A stretch of DNA of 64,000 nt, taken from CAZZHG01 sp964653655 (GTDB taxonomy: Bacteria > Bdellovibrionota > FAC87 > UBA2466). The notes below the pieces were generated by a model. The model had not been told where the DNA came from. It saw only the letters and a list, made by a program, of their open reading frames with translations, and made no database searches. The position numbers and the translations under genes were made by a program. This document shows, one piece after another, positions 25,056 through 33,585 of this stretch (its first letter is position 1; every line of letters begins with the position of its first letter). The stretch lies in the NCBI GenBank assembly GCA_964653655.1, contig CAZZHG010000009.1, positions 12,002 through 76,001 on the forward strand. The letters are read 5' to 3'.

Positions 25056-26510
25056 ATGTTTCATCCCAGACACTTTTTGAAACTCCAGTTGTTCGTTGTC
25101 CTGGCGCTGACATCCCAATTCGATCCTGGAGCTGCATGGGGCGCGGCTCCGGTGCCCTCTTGTCCATATAGTCCTTCGATTGCCGCCTGCGATGGTCTCG
25201 GGGTGCAGAAGAGTCTGTCGGCCATATGGGAGGGGTGTACTACCTTGGCCCGTAGCTACGGACTAAACAATGTGGAAACCAATCAGTGCCTTTATCAATG
25301 CGTGGATAGAACACAGAAGGTTTCGACTTCCTGTCTTGTCGTGGCACCGAATGGAATTCCGCAGTATTGCTATCTCGACGGGACGATGCCGAACCACTGC
25401 GACCCCGCCGCGGATAATCGGTACGATATTCTCCAGGCGAATTGTCATTCGGCCGCCAACAGCTGCGTTGTAGCTGACCCAACACATAGCGGAATCATTA
25501 TTTGCAATTGGTTCGGCCACGTTTCGAACATTTCGGGGCACACCTTCAACTATCGAATGAACGATGACTTCACCTCGACTACTTACTGGAACTGGGGGAC
25601 GCCGTGCGGACCGTGTGCGGGCAAACCGCCAGTGGACTTCGTCGAGGCCGACGCCTGCCATGGAACTTGCGTGGCCGAAGCGTGCGGGTCCCAGGTCGAA
25701 ACCAGAAATGCTCTTTCCGAGGGGACGACGATTGCCATTCCTGGCCCCACCAAATGCGTGAATAGGTACCACTTCTGGATGAATGATCCGTCCATGGTGG
25801 ATTCTTGCATGAGTTGTTGTGACGATGAGGCGGACACCTTTCCAAATACCGCGGGTACGGACTATCAACGCAATTGCAATCGAGAGAGTTTTCGAACCCT
25901 TTGCAAGAGTAAGTGTGATTCCTTCTTTAAAGCGGCGACCGAGCCCGTTGCCTGTCCTTTTAGTCCCTCGGTCCGAGCCTGCACCTCCAAGGGGCTGCCC
26001 CGGCCGCCCAGTGAAATCGTAAGCGACTGTACCGTCGTGCTGGCGCGACCGGACTACGCGGCCCTGCCGGCGGCGGAACGGCGCAGTTGCATGGGGCTTT
26101 GCTTGAACCGAAGCCTGTCGAAATCATCCCTCTGCTCGACTCCCACGCCGGTTCCCGATCCGTCGCCGACCTCCTCACCAGAGGAGGAGTCGTCTTCGAC
26201 TCCCACGCCCGCTCCAACTGCGACTCCTGGGGAAGGGGGTAGTCCGATCCCGGACGCTTCCGAGGAGCCGATTTCCTCCCCGGACCCCGGCCCCACGATC
26301 GAGCAGGAGGAGTCCTGGTTCGAGTGGTTCATCAACTACATTTGGGAACTCCTATTTGGCGCCGGGGAAGCCAATCCCTCTCCGTCGCCGACTCCCGTGC
26401 CGTCGGAACCTCCGGCGGAGCAGCCGACCCCAACCCCGATACCGGAGTCCACTTCGGAGCCCACGCCCGAACCAACGGTGGAGCCCTCTCCGGAACCTGA
26501 TCCGCAATGA
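25056..26510 (+). CDS. Large Cys-rich secreted protein with Pro/Thr/Glu-rich tail
   Basis: 484 aa from ATG 25056. A signal peptide-like N-terminus (FVVLALTSQFDPGAAWGA) precedes a 350-residue Cys-rich domain that begins and ends with related blocks (CPYSPSIAACDGLGVQKS and CPFSPSVRACTSKGLPRP), suggesting an internal duplication. Residues from about 360 are a low-complexity Ser/Pro/Thr/Glu tail, interrupted by one hydrophobic aromatic segment (WFEWFINYIWELLFG) that could contact a membrane. No family recognised. Its lower GC, mixed codon use and position behind a tRNA suggest acquisition by transfer; that is inference. Confidence 0.7.
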   Translation: MFHPRHFLKLQLFVVLALTSQFDPGAAWGAAPVPSCPYSPSIAACDGLGVQKSLSAIWEGCTTLARSYGLNNVETNQCLYQCVDRTQKVSTSCLVVAPNGIPQYCYLDGTMPNHCDPAADNRYDILQANCHSAANSCVVADPTHSGIIICNWFGHVSNISGHTFNYRMNDDFTSTTYWNWGTPCGPCAGKPPVDFVEADACHGTCVAEACGSQVETRNALSEGTTIAIPGPTKCVNRYHFWMNDPSMVDSCMSCCDDEADTFPNTAGTDYQRNCNRESFRTLCKSKCDSFFKAATEPVACPFSPSVRACTSKGLPRPPSEIVSDCTVVLARPDYAALPAAERRSCMGLCLNRSLSKSSLCSTPTPVPDPSPTSSPEEESSSTPTPAPTATPGEGGSPIPDASEEPISSPDPGPTIEQEESWFEWFINYIWELLFGAGEANPSPSPTPVPSEPPAEQPTPTPIPESTSEPTPEPTVEPSPEPDPQ

Positions 26511-26562
26511 ATTCGGGCATCGGAGCAGCTGTTGGACATGCGTTAGTTTCGTCTTTGACGCC

Positions 26563-27930
26563 TTAACGAGGCCGGGCCGGCTTCGGGCTTTTCAAAATCT
26601 CCTCCGCCGCCGCAATTCCGGTAAGGTAGGCCCCGTGCACGGTGGCGTTGGTGGTGCGGTGGACCGCCTCTCCGGCGAAAAACACCTTTCCATCGACGGA
26701 ACTTCCTAGAGCGGCTCGATCGGAGGCTTTCGCGCCGACGGCGCCTACCGAGTAGGAACCGAGTGCGAACGGATCGGTGCTCCAGCGGCTCACCAGCGAA
26801 CCCGTCGGCTCCGGCGCTTTCCGTTTGAACATGGCGCCTAGAATCTTCACTACCCGCGCCGTGTTCTCGGCGTCGGAGCGCGTTTCCATCTCCCGGCCCG
26901 CGTCGCCCGCGACGTGACCGGCGAGCATCGGTTTTTTCGCAATGCCAGTGAGATCCAGGAAGAAGGGAAATTCCGAATCCGCGCAGCCGAACGTTTCGCC
27001 GCCAGGCGGCCACCAGACCTTCTCGAACGTCAGGAATACTTTGTTGAAGCAGCCCACGCCCAGACGACGAATGGCATCGCTTTTTTCGGACGGCAGGTCA
27101 GGGGTAAAAACCACACTGCCGCTTTTCAAAACCCCAAGGGGCAGCGTCACGATAATTTTTTTGGCGGTAAACTCTCCCCGCGACGTTTTTACGACGATAG
27201 CGGCACCGGAATAGTCGACGGCGGATACCCGGTGCCCCAAACGGATGTCCAGGTTCCGGCTCATCGCTTGGGCAAGGCCCGCGTATCCGCTCTTCGTCAG
27301 CAAAAGATCGTCGCCCACGAAGGCGACGTCCTCGGCCTGCATGTGCGGCGACACCCGATCGAGATCTTCACTGTAAAGGGTGGTTAGACCAGCCCTCCGC
27401 CACTGAACGATTTGCGGATGTTTTTGCGCGAGCGGGTCTTTCGCCAAGGCCTCTTTGAGCAAATCCCCCAGGGGGCGCGCTTCGGCCTTTTTATAGATTT
27501 GCCCCAGCGCCGCTTTCACGACGGCTCTTACGGCCAGCACTTCTTTCGGGTCGAAGTGTTTTCCCTCGAGATTGTAGAGCGCACCCAAGTCCCACTCGGT
27601 CGCCCGAACGGGAAGACCGAATTTTTTTGCGATCGGAACGAGGGGATTGCGTTCGGCGTCGTGAAGCCAGGCAGCGCCTAAATCCACGGGGTGCCCGAGC
27701 GAGGCGTTGGTCCACATACGGCCGCCGATCCGATCGCGCCCCTCCAAAACGAGGACGGAACTACCCTGCCGCCGGAGCTCGCTCGCCGCGGCGATGCCGG
27801 CCATGCCGGCGCCGATGACGATCACGTCACTCGACCGATTGGTCTGCGCGAGAGTGATTTTTCCAAAGGGAGAAGTGGCGACGAAAGCACCAATTCCGGA
27901 ACGAAGAAAACTGCGGCGGCTGATCGGCAT
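26563..27930 (-). CDS. Tat-exported flavin amine oxidase
   Basis: 455 aa from ATG 27930. The N-terminus MPISRRSFLRSGIGAFVA is a twin-arginine signal. It is followed by the FAD Rossmann motif VIGAGMAGIAAASELRRQG and the amine-oxidase segments RIGGRMWTN and GAAWLHDAERNPLVP; the C-terminal FAD block GKVFFAGEAVHRTTNATVHG is intact. Family members oxidise mono- or polyamines. The open frame extends upstream to 28158 but overlaps the divergent gene, so the Tat start is preferred. Confidence 0.88.
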   Translation of the reverse strand: MPISRRSFLRSGIGAFVATSPFGKITLAQTNRSSDVIVIGAGMAGIAAASELRRQGSSVLVLEGRDRIGGRMWTNASLGHPVDLGAAWLHDAERNPLVPIAKKFGLPVRATEWDLGALYNLEGKHFDPKEVLAVRAVVKAALGQIYKKAEARPLGDLLKEALAKDPLAQKHPQIVQWRRAGLTTLYSEDLDRVSPHMQAEDVAFVGDDLLLTKSGYAGLAQAMSRNLDIRLGHRVSAVDYSGAAIVVKTSRGEFTAKKIIVTLPLGVLKSGSVVFTPDLPSEKSDAIRRLGVGCFNKVFLTFEKVWWPPGGETFGCADSEFPFFLDLTGIAKKPMLAGHVAGDAGREMETRSDAENTARVVKILGAMFKRKAPEPTGSLVSRWSTDPFALGSYSVGAVGAKASDRAALGSSVDGKVFFAGEAVHRTTNATVHGAYLTGIAAAEEILKSPKPARPR

Positions 27931-28056
27931 GCGAGGTCCTGAAAAGGCGAAGCTATTTGGGCTTTTAACAGGGTAGGGATTCGGCCCGCGGGGGTCAACC
28001 AGGTCCTGTTTCGGGGCCCTTGCGGCGGCATCCGGCTTTCGACTAAGTTGCGGCCC

Positions 28057-28488
28057 ATGGATGCGAACCAGCGCGCGGAATTCGAGCTTACCTTCCTCGA
28101 GCCCATCAAAGCCGGGCATGTCTTTTTCTACGATACGGAGACCGACGAAGTCGTCCACATGCGCCGGGACATCTTCGAAGCGGCCCGGCTGAACAGCGAA
28201 GGGATGGACCTCGAGCTTACCGAATCCGAACAGCTCGATGCGGAAGATGCGTGGGAGATTTTAGCCGACGGAGAAGGCCGCTATCTCAAAATGCCGCCTC
28301 CCCCTCGGAAAGAGCTTCATGAGTGGGATCGCAAATTCCAGGCCTCCGGCGCCGAAGACCGGGACGACTATTTCGCCAGCCGAATGATTCAGTATCTGTC
28401 CAGCTGGCTGGATAGTCTGAAGGTCGAACCCGTGAAACCCGCCACCTCGGACTTGGGGCTTCGCAGCCGATCCCGGCCGACCGCTTAA
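28057..28488 (+). CDS. Hypothetical acidic protein
   Basis: 143 aa from ATG 28057 (TTG 28048 also in frame; neither has a clear ribosome site). Acidic and cytoplasmic, with HVFFYDTETDEVVHMRRDIF and SSWLDSLKVEP. The spacing of the first block resembles UPF0158-type proteins, but the match is too weak to assign. Divergent from the amine oxidase. Confidence 0.6.
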   Translation: MDANQRAEFELTFLEPIKAGHVFFYDTETDEVVHMRRDIFEAARLNSEGMDLELTESEQLDAEDAWEILADGEGRYLKMPPPPRKELHEWDRKFQASGAEDRDDYFASRMIQYLSSWLDSLKVEPVKPATSDLGLRSRSRPTA

Positions 28489-28599
28489 AAACCAGCAACG
28501 CCTATTCTCCCCGACTCTTTCCGGACAAAACTGTAACTGCCTCGGGCGGCCCCTCCCCGGCATGATGACTACAGTTCGAATACACTCTTTGGAGGCCCC

Positions 28600-29358
28600 A
28601 TGAAGTACCGCATCGCTTTGACCGTGGCCCTTCTGTCGCTGGCGCTTTGCGCGTGTTCCAAGCGCGTCGCCGTTCCGCTCGTTCAGGCGAGGGACCCAAA
28701 CGCCGCCCCCGAAAGGCCGGCGCTCGGTTTCGGAGAAGAGAGCGACATCGGCGTCGGCTTCCGTAGCGTTTCGGTAGCGGTGCCTCCGCCGGGCATGGTC
28801 TTTAACGTCGCCGACGAATTCGATCCGTTCTTCTACCTGACCATCTACCCGGATGTGGATCGGGCGATCGCGCTCGGTACCTATCAGGGAACGCCCTATT
28901 CTCATTATCTGGAGTACGGGCAGTTCGAGGGCAGAAGCCCCAACGGAAGTTTCGACGAGACTTGGTACCGGCGTGCCAATCCCGACGTCGTGGAGGCCAT
29001 TCGGGCAGGTCAGTTCGTCTCGGGCTTCTCGCACTTCTTGCAGAGCGGAATCTTCGAGGCACGCAGGCCCAATTCGGGCTGGCTCGTGCCCCTCGAGGCC
29101 TTCGACCCCGACTTCTATTTCCAAACGAACCCCGACGTGGCCGACGCCATCCGCGCGGGCACGATGCGCTCCCCGCTCATTCACTACGTGCTCTACGGGC
29201 AATACGAGCGCCGCAGTCCCTCGCCGGCCTTTAACGAACGCGCTTACCTGGAGGCGAATCCGGACGTCGCGGCCGCCGTGGAGGCGGGCCGGCTGGTGTC
29301 GGGCCTGCAGCACTGGGTGACGTATGGCCGCGCCGAAGGCCGCCCGGCGATTCGGTAA
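28600..29358 (+). CDS. Lipoprotein with four NPDV repeats
   Basis: 252 aa. Lipoprotein signal with Cys at 17 or 19 and a GGAGG site. After a 50-residue linker there are four repeats of about 44 residues with pattern F-D/N-x-x-x-Y-x-x-x-N/Y-P-D-V-x-x-A-I/V-x-x-G-x-x-x-S-x-x-x-H-x-x-x-Y/S-G-x-x-E-x-R. This repeat is widespread in secreted and calcium-dependent surface proteins, often beside RTX domains; its role is unclear. No RTX nonapeptides are present here. Confidence 0.82.
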   Translation: MKYRIALTVALLSLALCACSKRVAVPLVQARDPNAAPERPALGFGEESDIGVGFRSVSVAVPPPGMVFNVADEFDPFFYLTIYPDVDRAIALGTYQGTPYSHYLEYGQFEGRSPNGSFDETWYRRANPDVVEAIRAGQFVSGFSHFLQSGIFEARRPNSGWLVPLEAFDPDFYFQTNPDVADAIRAGTMRSPLIHYVLYGQYERRSPSPAFNERAYLEANPDVAAAVEAGRLVSGLQHWVTYGRAEGRPAIR

Positions 29359-29407
29359 GTGCCGGAGGGTTTCCATTCGACGGTAAACGGACTATACGGT
29401 GTCTCTA

Positions 29408-29908
29408 ATGGAGAATCAGCCGTGCCCCACGATACGAACGCTGGCCGCAAAGAAGCTGGTGGGCTTCAGGCGGAAGATGTCCTTGGCGGACAATAAGACA
29501 TCCGAGCTTTGGCGAAGCTTTCTGACGAGAAGGCACGAAATTCCCGGTGCGGTGGGAACGGATCTTTATTCGCTTCAGATCTACGACGACAAGTACTTCG
29601 CCCCGTTCAGCCCGATGAAGGAATTCGAAAAGTGGGCGGCCGTCGAAGTCGCGGACTTCGATCGGATTCCGGACGGGATGGAGAGGCTTTCCTTGGGCGG
29701 CGGTTTGTACGCCGTCTTTCCTCATAAGGGGGCCGCCGCCACGGCTCCGAAAGCATTTCAGTACATTCTTGGAACCTGGCTGCCCAGCTCTCCGTATGTT
29801 CTAGATAGCCGTCCCCACTTCGAGCAGCTCGGGGATCGCTACAAGAACGACGATCCCGATTCGGAAGAGGAGATTTGGATCCCCGTCAGGAAGAAGGGTT
29901 CGCCTTGA
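29408..29908 (+). CDS. GyrI-like small-molecule-binding (AraC effector-binding type) protein
   Basis: 166 aa from ATG 29408; GTG 29399 is also in frame. Stand-alone GyrI-like/AraC effector-binding fold: TIRTLAAKKLVGFRRKMSL, then a helix (NKTSELWRSFLTRR), the conserved YAVFPHKGAA block and the C-terminal EEIWIPVRKK typical of this domain. Such proteins bind small molecules or act as enzyme inhibitors (E. coli GyrI inhibits gyrase). The next gene starts on its stop codon. Confidence 0.78.
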   Translation: MENQPCPTIRTLAAKKLVGFRRKMSLADNKTSELWRSFLTRRHEIPGAVGTDLYSLQIYDDKYFAPFSPMKEFEKWAAVEVADFDRIPDGMERLSLGGGLYAVFPHKGAAATAPKAFQYILGTWLPSSPYVLDSRPHFEQLGDRYKNDDPDSEEEIWIPVRKKGSP

Positions 29909-30123
29909 ACCCGGCCGAATATCTGCGGCGGTTCGCGGCTGCGCGCATGCCCTTCGGGAAATACAAAGGCACTCGTCTCGTCGATTTGCCCGAATCATAC
30001 GTGGTGTGGTTTTCGCGGGAAGGTTTTCCCGAGGGAGAGCTAGGCGAAATGCTGAAGCTCGTCTACGAGATCAAAGTGAACGGCCTGGAATATCTCTTTC
30101 CCGAAGCGCCGCAACACCCCTGA
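29905..30123 (+). CDS. DUF3820-family small protein
   Basis: 72 aa from TTG 29905, which overlaps the preceding stop (TTGA) and is preceded by AAGAAGGG at a good distance; ATG 29875 and ATG 29947 are alternatives. The DUF3820 core is MPFGKYKGTRLVDLPESYVV, then WFSREGFP. The family is small, conserved and of unknown function (annotated as a virulence factor in some pathogens). Translationally coupled to the GyrI-like gene. Confidence 0.78.
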   Translation: MNPAEYLRRFAAARMPFGKYKGTRLVDLPESYVVWFSREGFPEGELGEMLKLVYEIKVNGLEYLFPEAPQHP

Positions 30124-30127
30124 GCCT

Positions 30128-30958
30128 CTATTTTCGGTGAGTCTCTGGAGTCTTCGGCGAAGCCGCTCCGTGGACTGGCATCTCGCCGGACGGAATCTGG
30201 GCGCACGCCATCGCGTAATCCCGCTCGTCGCGTAAGCTCAGTTTTCCGTCGCGCGAGTTGAGACAAGCGAAGGCCTGTTCTCCCGTGCGCCCGCCGGCGC
30301 AGGCCCACGTCATCGAGGGGAGGTAGGTGAGGATGCCGAGCTGGCTGCGGATATGCTTGATGCAGGGAATGGCGGAAGCGCCCCCGTTGCCGCCGCCGCA
30401 AGCGCCCGCCAGAAACGGTGAAGTCAATTTGGCCGCGCGAAGCGCGGTGAAGCACGCCGTCGCTTGAGCTGCCGTGCTTCCGCCCTGACAAGCCGATAGG
30501 TGAAGCGGTTCGTAACCGGGTAACGCCATCATGGCTTCGGCGCAGCTCCAGGCCTCCTCGAAGGATCGGTCTCCGCCGCACGCGTAGGCCAGATCTTTTT
30601 CGTACCGGACGCGCGGATTTTTTTCCTTCCACTTCGCTTCCATGAAGTCGATGCAGGCGGCCGCGCGCTTGCCGGTCGCGCCTCCCGCGCAAGCACCGGC
30701 GAGCGTCCAGAAACCAGAGGCGATCACCGGCCGTCCGCTGGCTCCCTCGGTTTTGCCGCGGCCGTCGCGGAGGGCCTCCAAGCACGGGATGGCCCGCTCC
30801 GCGGTGTTGTCGCCGCCGCAGGCGGCCGCCATGTTCGGATAAAAATTGGGGAGGAAGTGCGCCCGGACGCCCTGAACGCAGCTCGCGGGAGTTGCCGCGG
30901 CCGCCCCCGCGAAGACGGGAAACCAAACGAGTGCGATCCGATTGATGAGGTGATGCAT
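30128..30958 (-). CDS. Secreted protein with six Cys-Gly-Gly repeats
   Basis: 276 aa with signal peptide (cleavage near GAAAATPA). The mature protein is built from about six units of 35-45 residues with the pattern A-x-A-C-x-G-G-x6-A-x-x-C (for example AACGGDNTAERAIPC, ACAGGATGKRAAAC and YACGGDRSFEEAWSC), ending with a partial unit. Each unit has two cysteines, so one disulfide per repeat is likely. No family recognised; reminiscent of Sel1-like solenoids in helix phasing only. Confidence 0.72.
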   Translation of the reverse strand: MHHLINRIALVWFPVFAGAAAATPASCVQGVRAHFLPNFYPNMAAACGGDNTAERAIPCLEALRDGRGKTEGASGRPVIASGFWTLAGACAGGATGKRAAACIDFMEAKWKEKNPRVRYEKDLAYACGGDRSFEEAWSCAEAMMALPGYEPLHLSACQGGSTAAQATACFTALRAAKLTSPFLAGACGGGNGGASAIPCIKHIRSQLGILTYLPSMTWACAGGRTGEQAFACLNSRDGKLSLRDERDYAMACAQIPSGEMPVHGAASPKTPETHRK

Positions 30959-31055
30959 CTCAAACCTCCGAATGCCCCAATTCTACCACCGGGTCGTCGT
31001 TTAAGTTCGGAATGCTCGGTGGACGTCACTCGGGCGGGTTGCTAACCTGTCCCCC

Positions 31056-31412
31056 ATGCCGAACGAAAGCGCCTGTCCGAAATGCCAATCCGAAAGCATC
31101 TACGAGAACGCCGGGCTATGGACCTGCCTGGAGTGCTCCCACGAGTGGAACCAGTGGGAGACGGCAAAGACCGCCGAGCCTGAGGCAACGGAACAAGGCG
31201 TTCGCGACGCTTACGGAAATGCTTTGAGCACCGGAGACTCGATCACCGTCATAAAGGATCTGAAGGTGAAGGGGTCCAGCTCGGTCGTGAAGGTGGGCAC
31301 CAAAGTGAAGAACATCCGCATCGTCGACAGTACCGACGGCCACAACATCGCTTGCCGCATTGAGGGAATCGGGGCGATGAATCTGAAATCAGAGTTCGTG
31401 AAGAAGGCCTGA
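31056..31412 (+). CDS. yjdM: PhnA/YjdM family zinc-ribbon protein
   Basis: 118 aa. N-terminal zinc ribbon CPKCQSESIYENAGLWTCLEC, followed by the PhnA core DAYGNALSTGDSITVIKDLKVKGSS and the C-terminal GIGAMNLKSEFVKKA. Length and domain order match E. coli YjdM (once called PhnA), whose physiological role is unclear. It is 5 nt upstream of the DUF167 gene. Confidence 0.9.
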   Translation: MPNESACPKCQSESIYENAGLWTCLECSHEWNQWETAKTAEPEATEQGVRDAYGNALSTGDSITVIKDLKVKGSSSVVKVGTKVKNIRIVDSTDGHNIACRIEGIGAMNLKSEFVKKA

Positions 31413-31417
31413 CCGGA

Positions 31418-31642
31418 ATGAAGATCGAGATTCAGGTCAAGCCGAACTCCCGCGTGGAGGGCGTGGAGAAAACCGGGGAAAACTCTTACAAGGTCTCCGT
31501 AAACGCTCCCCCTGTCGAAGGGCGCGCGAACACCGCCGTCATCGAGCTGCTGTCGGAGTATTTCAACGTGGCGAAAAGCGCCATCACGATATTGCGCGGC
31601 CAATCCGGCAAACGGAAGCTCGTTGAAATCCGGGAGGACTGA
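31418..31642 (+). CDS. yggU: DUF167 family protein
   Basis: 74 aa. The family core KVSVNAPPVEGRANTAVIEL and LRGQSGKRKLVEI is intact. DUF167/YggU is widespread, small, and of unknown function. ATG at 31418 is 5 nt after the PhnA-like stop. Confidence 0.9.
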   Translation: MKIEIQVKPNSRVEGVEKTGENSYKVSVNAPPVEGRANTAVIELLSEYFNVAKSAITILRGQSGKRKLVEIRED

Positions 31643-31670
31643 GCCGGCGCGTCCCATTATTTACTGACGG

Positions 31671-31686
31671 CCCGAATTCGTTCGGG
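31671..31686. other. UUCG-tetraloop hairpin before the Fur-family gene
   Basis: Stem CCCGAA/TTCGGG (31671-31676 with 31681-31686) closes a UUCG tetraloop, a very stable RNA motif. It is 28 nt after the DUF167 stop and 16 nt before the Fur-family ATG. No T run follows, so a terminator is not certain. Confidence 0.4.
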
Positions 31687-31702
31687 TAAAAGATCGGCTT
31701 CC

Positions 31703-32152
31703 ATGAAAAAGCACCAGGATCTCTTAACCGTTCTGCGATCGCACAAGATGCGGATCACGCCGGCACGCAGAGCGCTGCTGCAATTCATTCTGGACAATGA
31801 GTCCCGTCAGCTATCGTTAAAAGATTTCCATAACTTCATGGATAGGACACTTGCGGGCGTGGACAGGTCCAGCATCTACCGCAACATAGAGATGTTCAAA
31901 AAACTGGACATCATTCAGGAGCTAAATCTCCCAAGTCACGGAAAGCGCTTTCAGTACGTTTTCGACAAGAAAGTGCATCACTACTACATCTGTAAATGGT
32001 GCGGAAAACTGAACCGCGGCAATCAGGCTCTGTTCGAAAAAATCAATCGGGCCCTCAAAGGCATAAGCGGCTTTTCGAAGGCGAACCTTTCCCTCATTTT
32101 CTACGGTTACTGCAGCGGTTGCGCGAAGGGCTTTGCGGACTCCAAACGTTAG
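31703..32152 (+). CDS. Fur-family transcriptional regulator
   Basis: 149 aa. Winged-helix DNA-binding N-terminal domain (ITPARRALLQFIL ... VDRSSIYRNIEMFKKLDII) with the conserved recognition helix VDRSSIYRNI, then a dimerisation/metal domain with HHYYICKWCGK and a second CSGCAK pair that form the structural zinc site. It is closest in general layout to Fur/Zur regulators; the sensed metal cannot be assigned. Its stop overlaps the convergent methyltransferase stop by 4 nt. Confidence 0.85.
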   Translation: MKKHQDLLTVLRSHKMRITPARRALLQFILDNESRQLSLKDFHNFMDRTLAGVDRSSIYRNIEMFKKLDIIQELNLPSHGKRFQYVFDKKVHHYYICKWCGKLNRGNQALFEKINRALKGISGFSKANLSLIFYGYCSGCAKGFADSKR

Positions 32153-32865
32153 TGCAGCTCTTTCACCCAGAGGCAAAGCGCGTCGCTCCCAATTTTTTCC
32201 CGGCGGGCCAGGCGAAAGTGGGCGCTTCGGAGGTCGACGCCCGATCCGTGATACGTAACGACACGCGTCCCCTCTTTCAGAGGGCGAAGCCGCTCGAGCG
32301 CTTGCGCGGTGTATTTGAGAAACTTTTCCTCACCGAGGCTGACGTTTGCGTCGATAGGGGAGGAATCGTCGAGGTTCTCGTGGAACGGATTGAAGAAGTA
32401 GAAGGCGTCGAAGCCGCTCCAATCCACCTCCTGGAAGTTGCCCGCCAGAAACCGTACCCGGGGGACTTTCAGCAGCCGGACGAGAGCCGAGGCCTCCCTG
32501 ACCAGCCAGGGGCGCTGCTCCACCCCGACGAACTCGGCGGAACTCGTCAATGCTCCGACAAGGCATAGCTTGCCTGCGCCAGCCCCCACATCGAGGACCC
32601 TGACGGGTCGGCCGCCGGTAAGCAATTGGGCGGCTCGGATGGCCACGCAAACCGGGGTCCAATGCCGCCCGGCAAGCTTTCTCGCGCGGGGGGAGAGGAT
32701 TTCGTCGAAATAGAAGTCGCTGACGACGTCTCCGCTCATCAGGGCGGCCGCTACACTTGCGCCGAAGCCCAGATCGAATCGCCATTTCTCGCCTGCGTCG
32801 GGCCGGGTACCCCTATCCCGTGAATCGGAAGCAAAGCGGTCGCAACGTCTTTCTCGTACCGGCAC
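32149..32865 (-). CDS. Class I SAM-dependent methyltransferase (tandem paralog 2)
   Basis: 238 aa from GTG 32865, selected because it lies 2 nt after the stop of the upstream paralog and has GAAGG at 8 nt. Upstream in-frame ATGs overlap the paralog. Motif I is VRVLDVGAGAGKLCLVGALTS, with motif II GVEQRPWLVREAS and a post-motif FYFFNPFHENL. An extra N-terminal region of about 35 residues precedes the part that aligns with its partner (both share HWTPVCVAIRAAQ / HWTPVGVARRAAE). Substrate unknown. Confidence 0.78.
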   Translation of the reverse strand: MPVRERRCDRFASDSRDRGTRPDAGEKWRFDLGFGASVAAALMSGDVVSDFYFDEILSPRARKLAGRHWTPVCVAIRAAQLLTGGRPVRVLDVGAGAGKLCLVGALTSSAEFVGVEQRPWLVREASALVRLLKVPRVRFLAGNFQEVDWSGFDAFYFFNPFHENLDDSSPIDANVSLGEEKFLKYTAQALERLRPLKEGTRVVTYHGSGVDLRSAHFRLARREKIGSDALCLWVKELH

Positions 32866-32867
32866 GG

Positions 32868-33527
32868 CTAGATTACCTTCTCCCAGCAGGCTAGATAGTC
32901 CGCTCCCCATTTTTCGCGGCAAACCAAGTCATAGTTCGGCGGCATGTCTCCGCCGAAGCCATGAAAGGTCACCACCCTGGTGCCCGGCTCGAGGCGGCTT
33001 AAGGCTATTTGAACGAACCGGACGAGCCCGACGTAGCGCTCTCCGCCGGCCTCGATGGTGTCGTCGATGCGATGATCCGCCTGGTAGAGAAGTTCCACGA
33101 AGGGGTTGTATAGATAGAATCCGGTGAACTGAGACCAGTCCATTTGCTCCATCTGGCAATTCAGGAAACTCACGCGGGGAAGGCCGTGCCTTCGAACCAA
33201 TGCGCTGGCAAAGTCGGCTAAGTGCGGTCTCTGTTCGACGCCGACGTAGGTGGCTTCCGTGGTCAGGGAGCCGACGATGCAGAATTTGCCCGGCCCGGAG
33301 CCTACGTCGAGAATTCTCGAGCTATCATCGACCGAGAGCATTTCGGCGGCGCGCCGGGCGACGCCGACGGGCGTCCAGTGTATGAAGGACTTGTCCCTTA
33401 TCCGATTGATGAAAACGCGATCGAACTCCCTATCCGAGACCATCTCGCCTTCGGATAGACGGCGGAGGACTTCGGGGAAATCGGGCAGGCCGGAGTCCAG
33501 GTAAACGATTTGGGTCTGTGAGTCCAT
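32868..33527 (-). CDS. Class I SAM-dependent methyltransferase (tandem paralog 1)
   Basis: 219 aa from ATG 33527. Motif I ILDVGSGPGKFCIVGSLTT, motif II VGVEQRPHLADFASALVRR, then QMDWSQFTGFYLYNPFVELL. It shares these blocks and their order with the downstream gene, so they are tandem duplicates in one operon. The NPF after motif IV is reminiscent of methyltransferases acting on nitrogen, but substrate assignment would be a guess. Confidence 0.8.
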   Translation of the reverse strand: MDSQTQIVYLDSGLPDFPEVLRRLSEGEMVSDREFDRVFINRIRDKSFIHWTPVGVARRAAEMLSVDDSSRILDVGSGPGKFCIVGSLTTEATYVGVEQRPHLADFASALVRRHGLPRVSFLNCQMEQMDWSQFTGFYLYNPFVELLYQADHRIDDTIEAGGERYVGLVRFVQIALSRLEPGTRVVTFHGFGGDMPPNYDLVCREKWGADYLACWEKVI

Positions 33528-33585
33528 CGGTTCGCCCCGAATTGTACACAGACGCAACATGATGCAATAGCAAAAAGGAGCGTTA

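Noticed and set aside
24855..25118. 87-codon minus-strand frame in the tRNA-Pro spacer
   Set aside because: No ribosome site, no signal or domain, and it overlaps the start of the Cys-rich gene.
24730..26562. Integrated element with an att repeat of the tRNA 3' end
   Set aside because: No second copy of the tRNA 3' end, integrase or phage gene was found in the window, so only composition hints remain.
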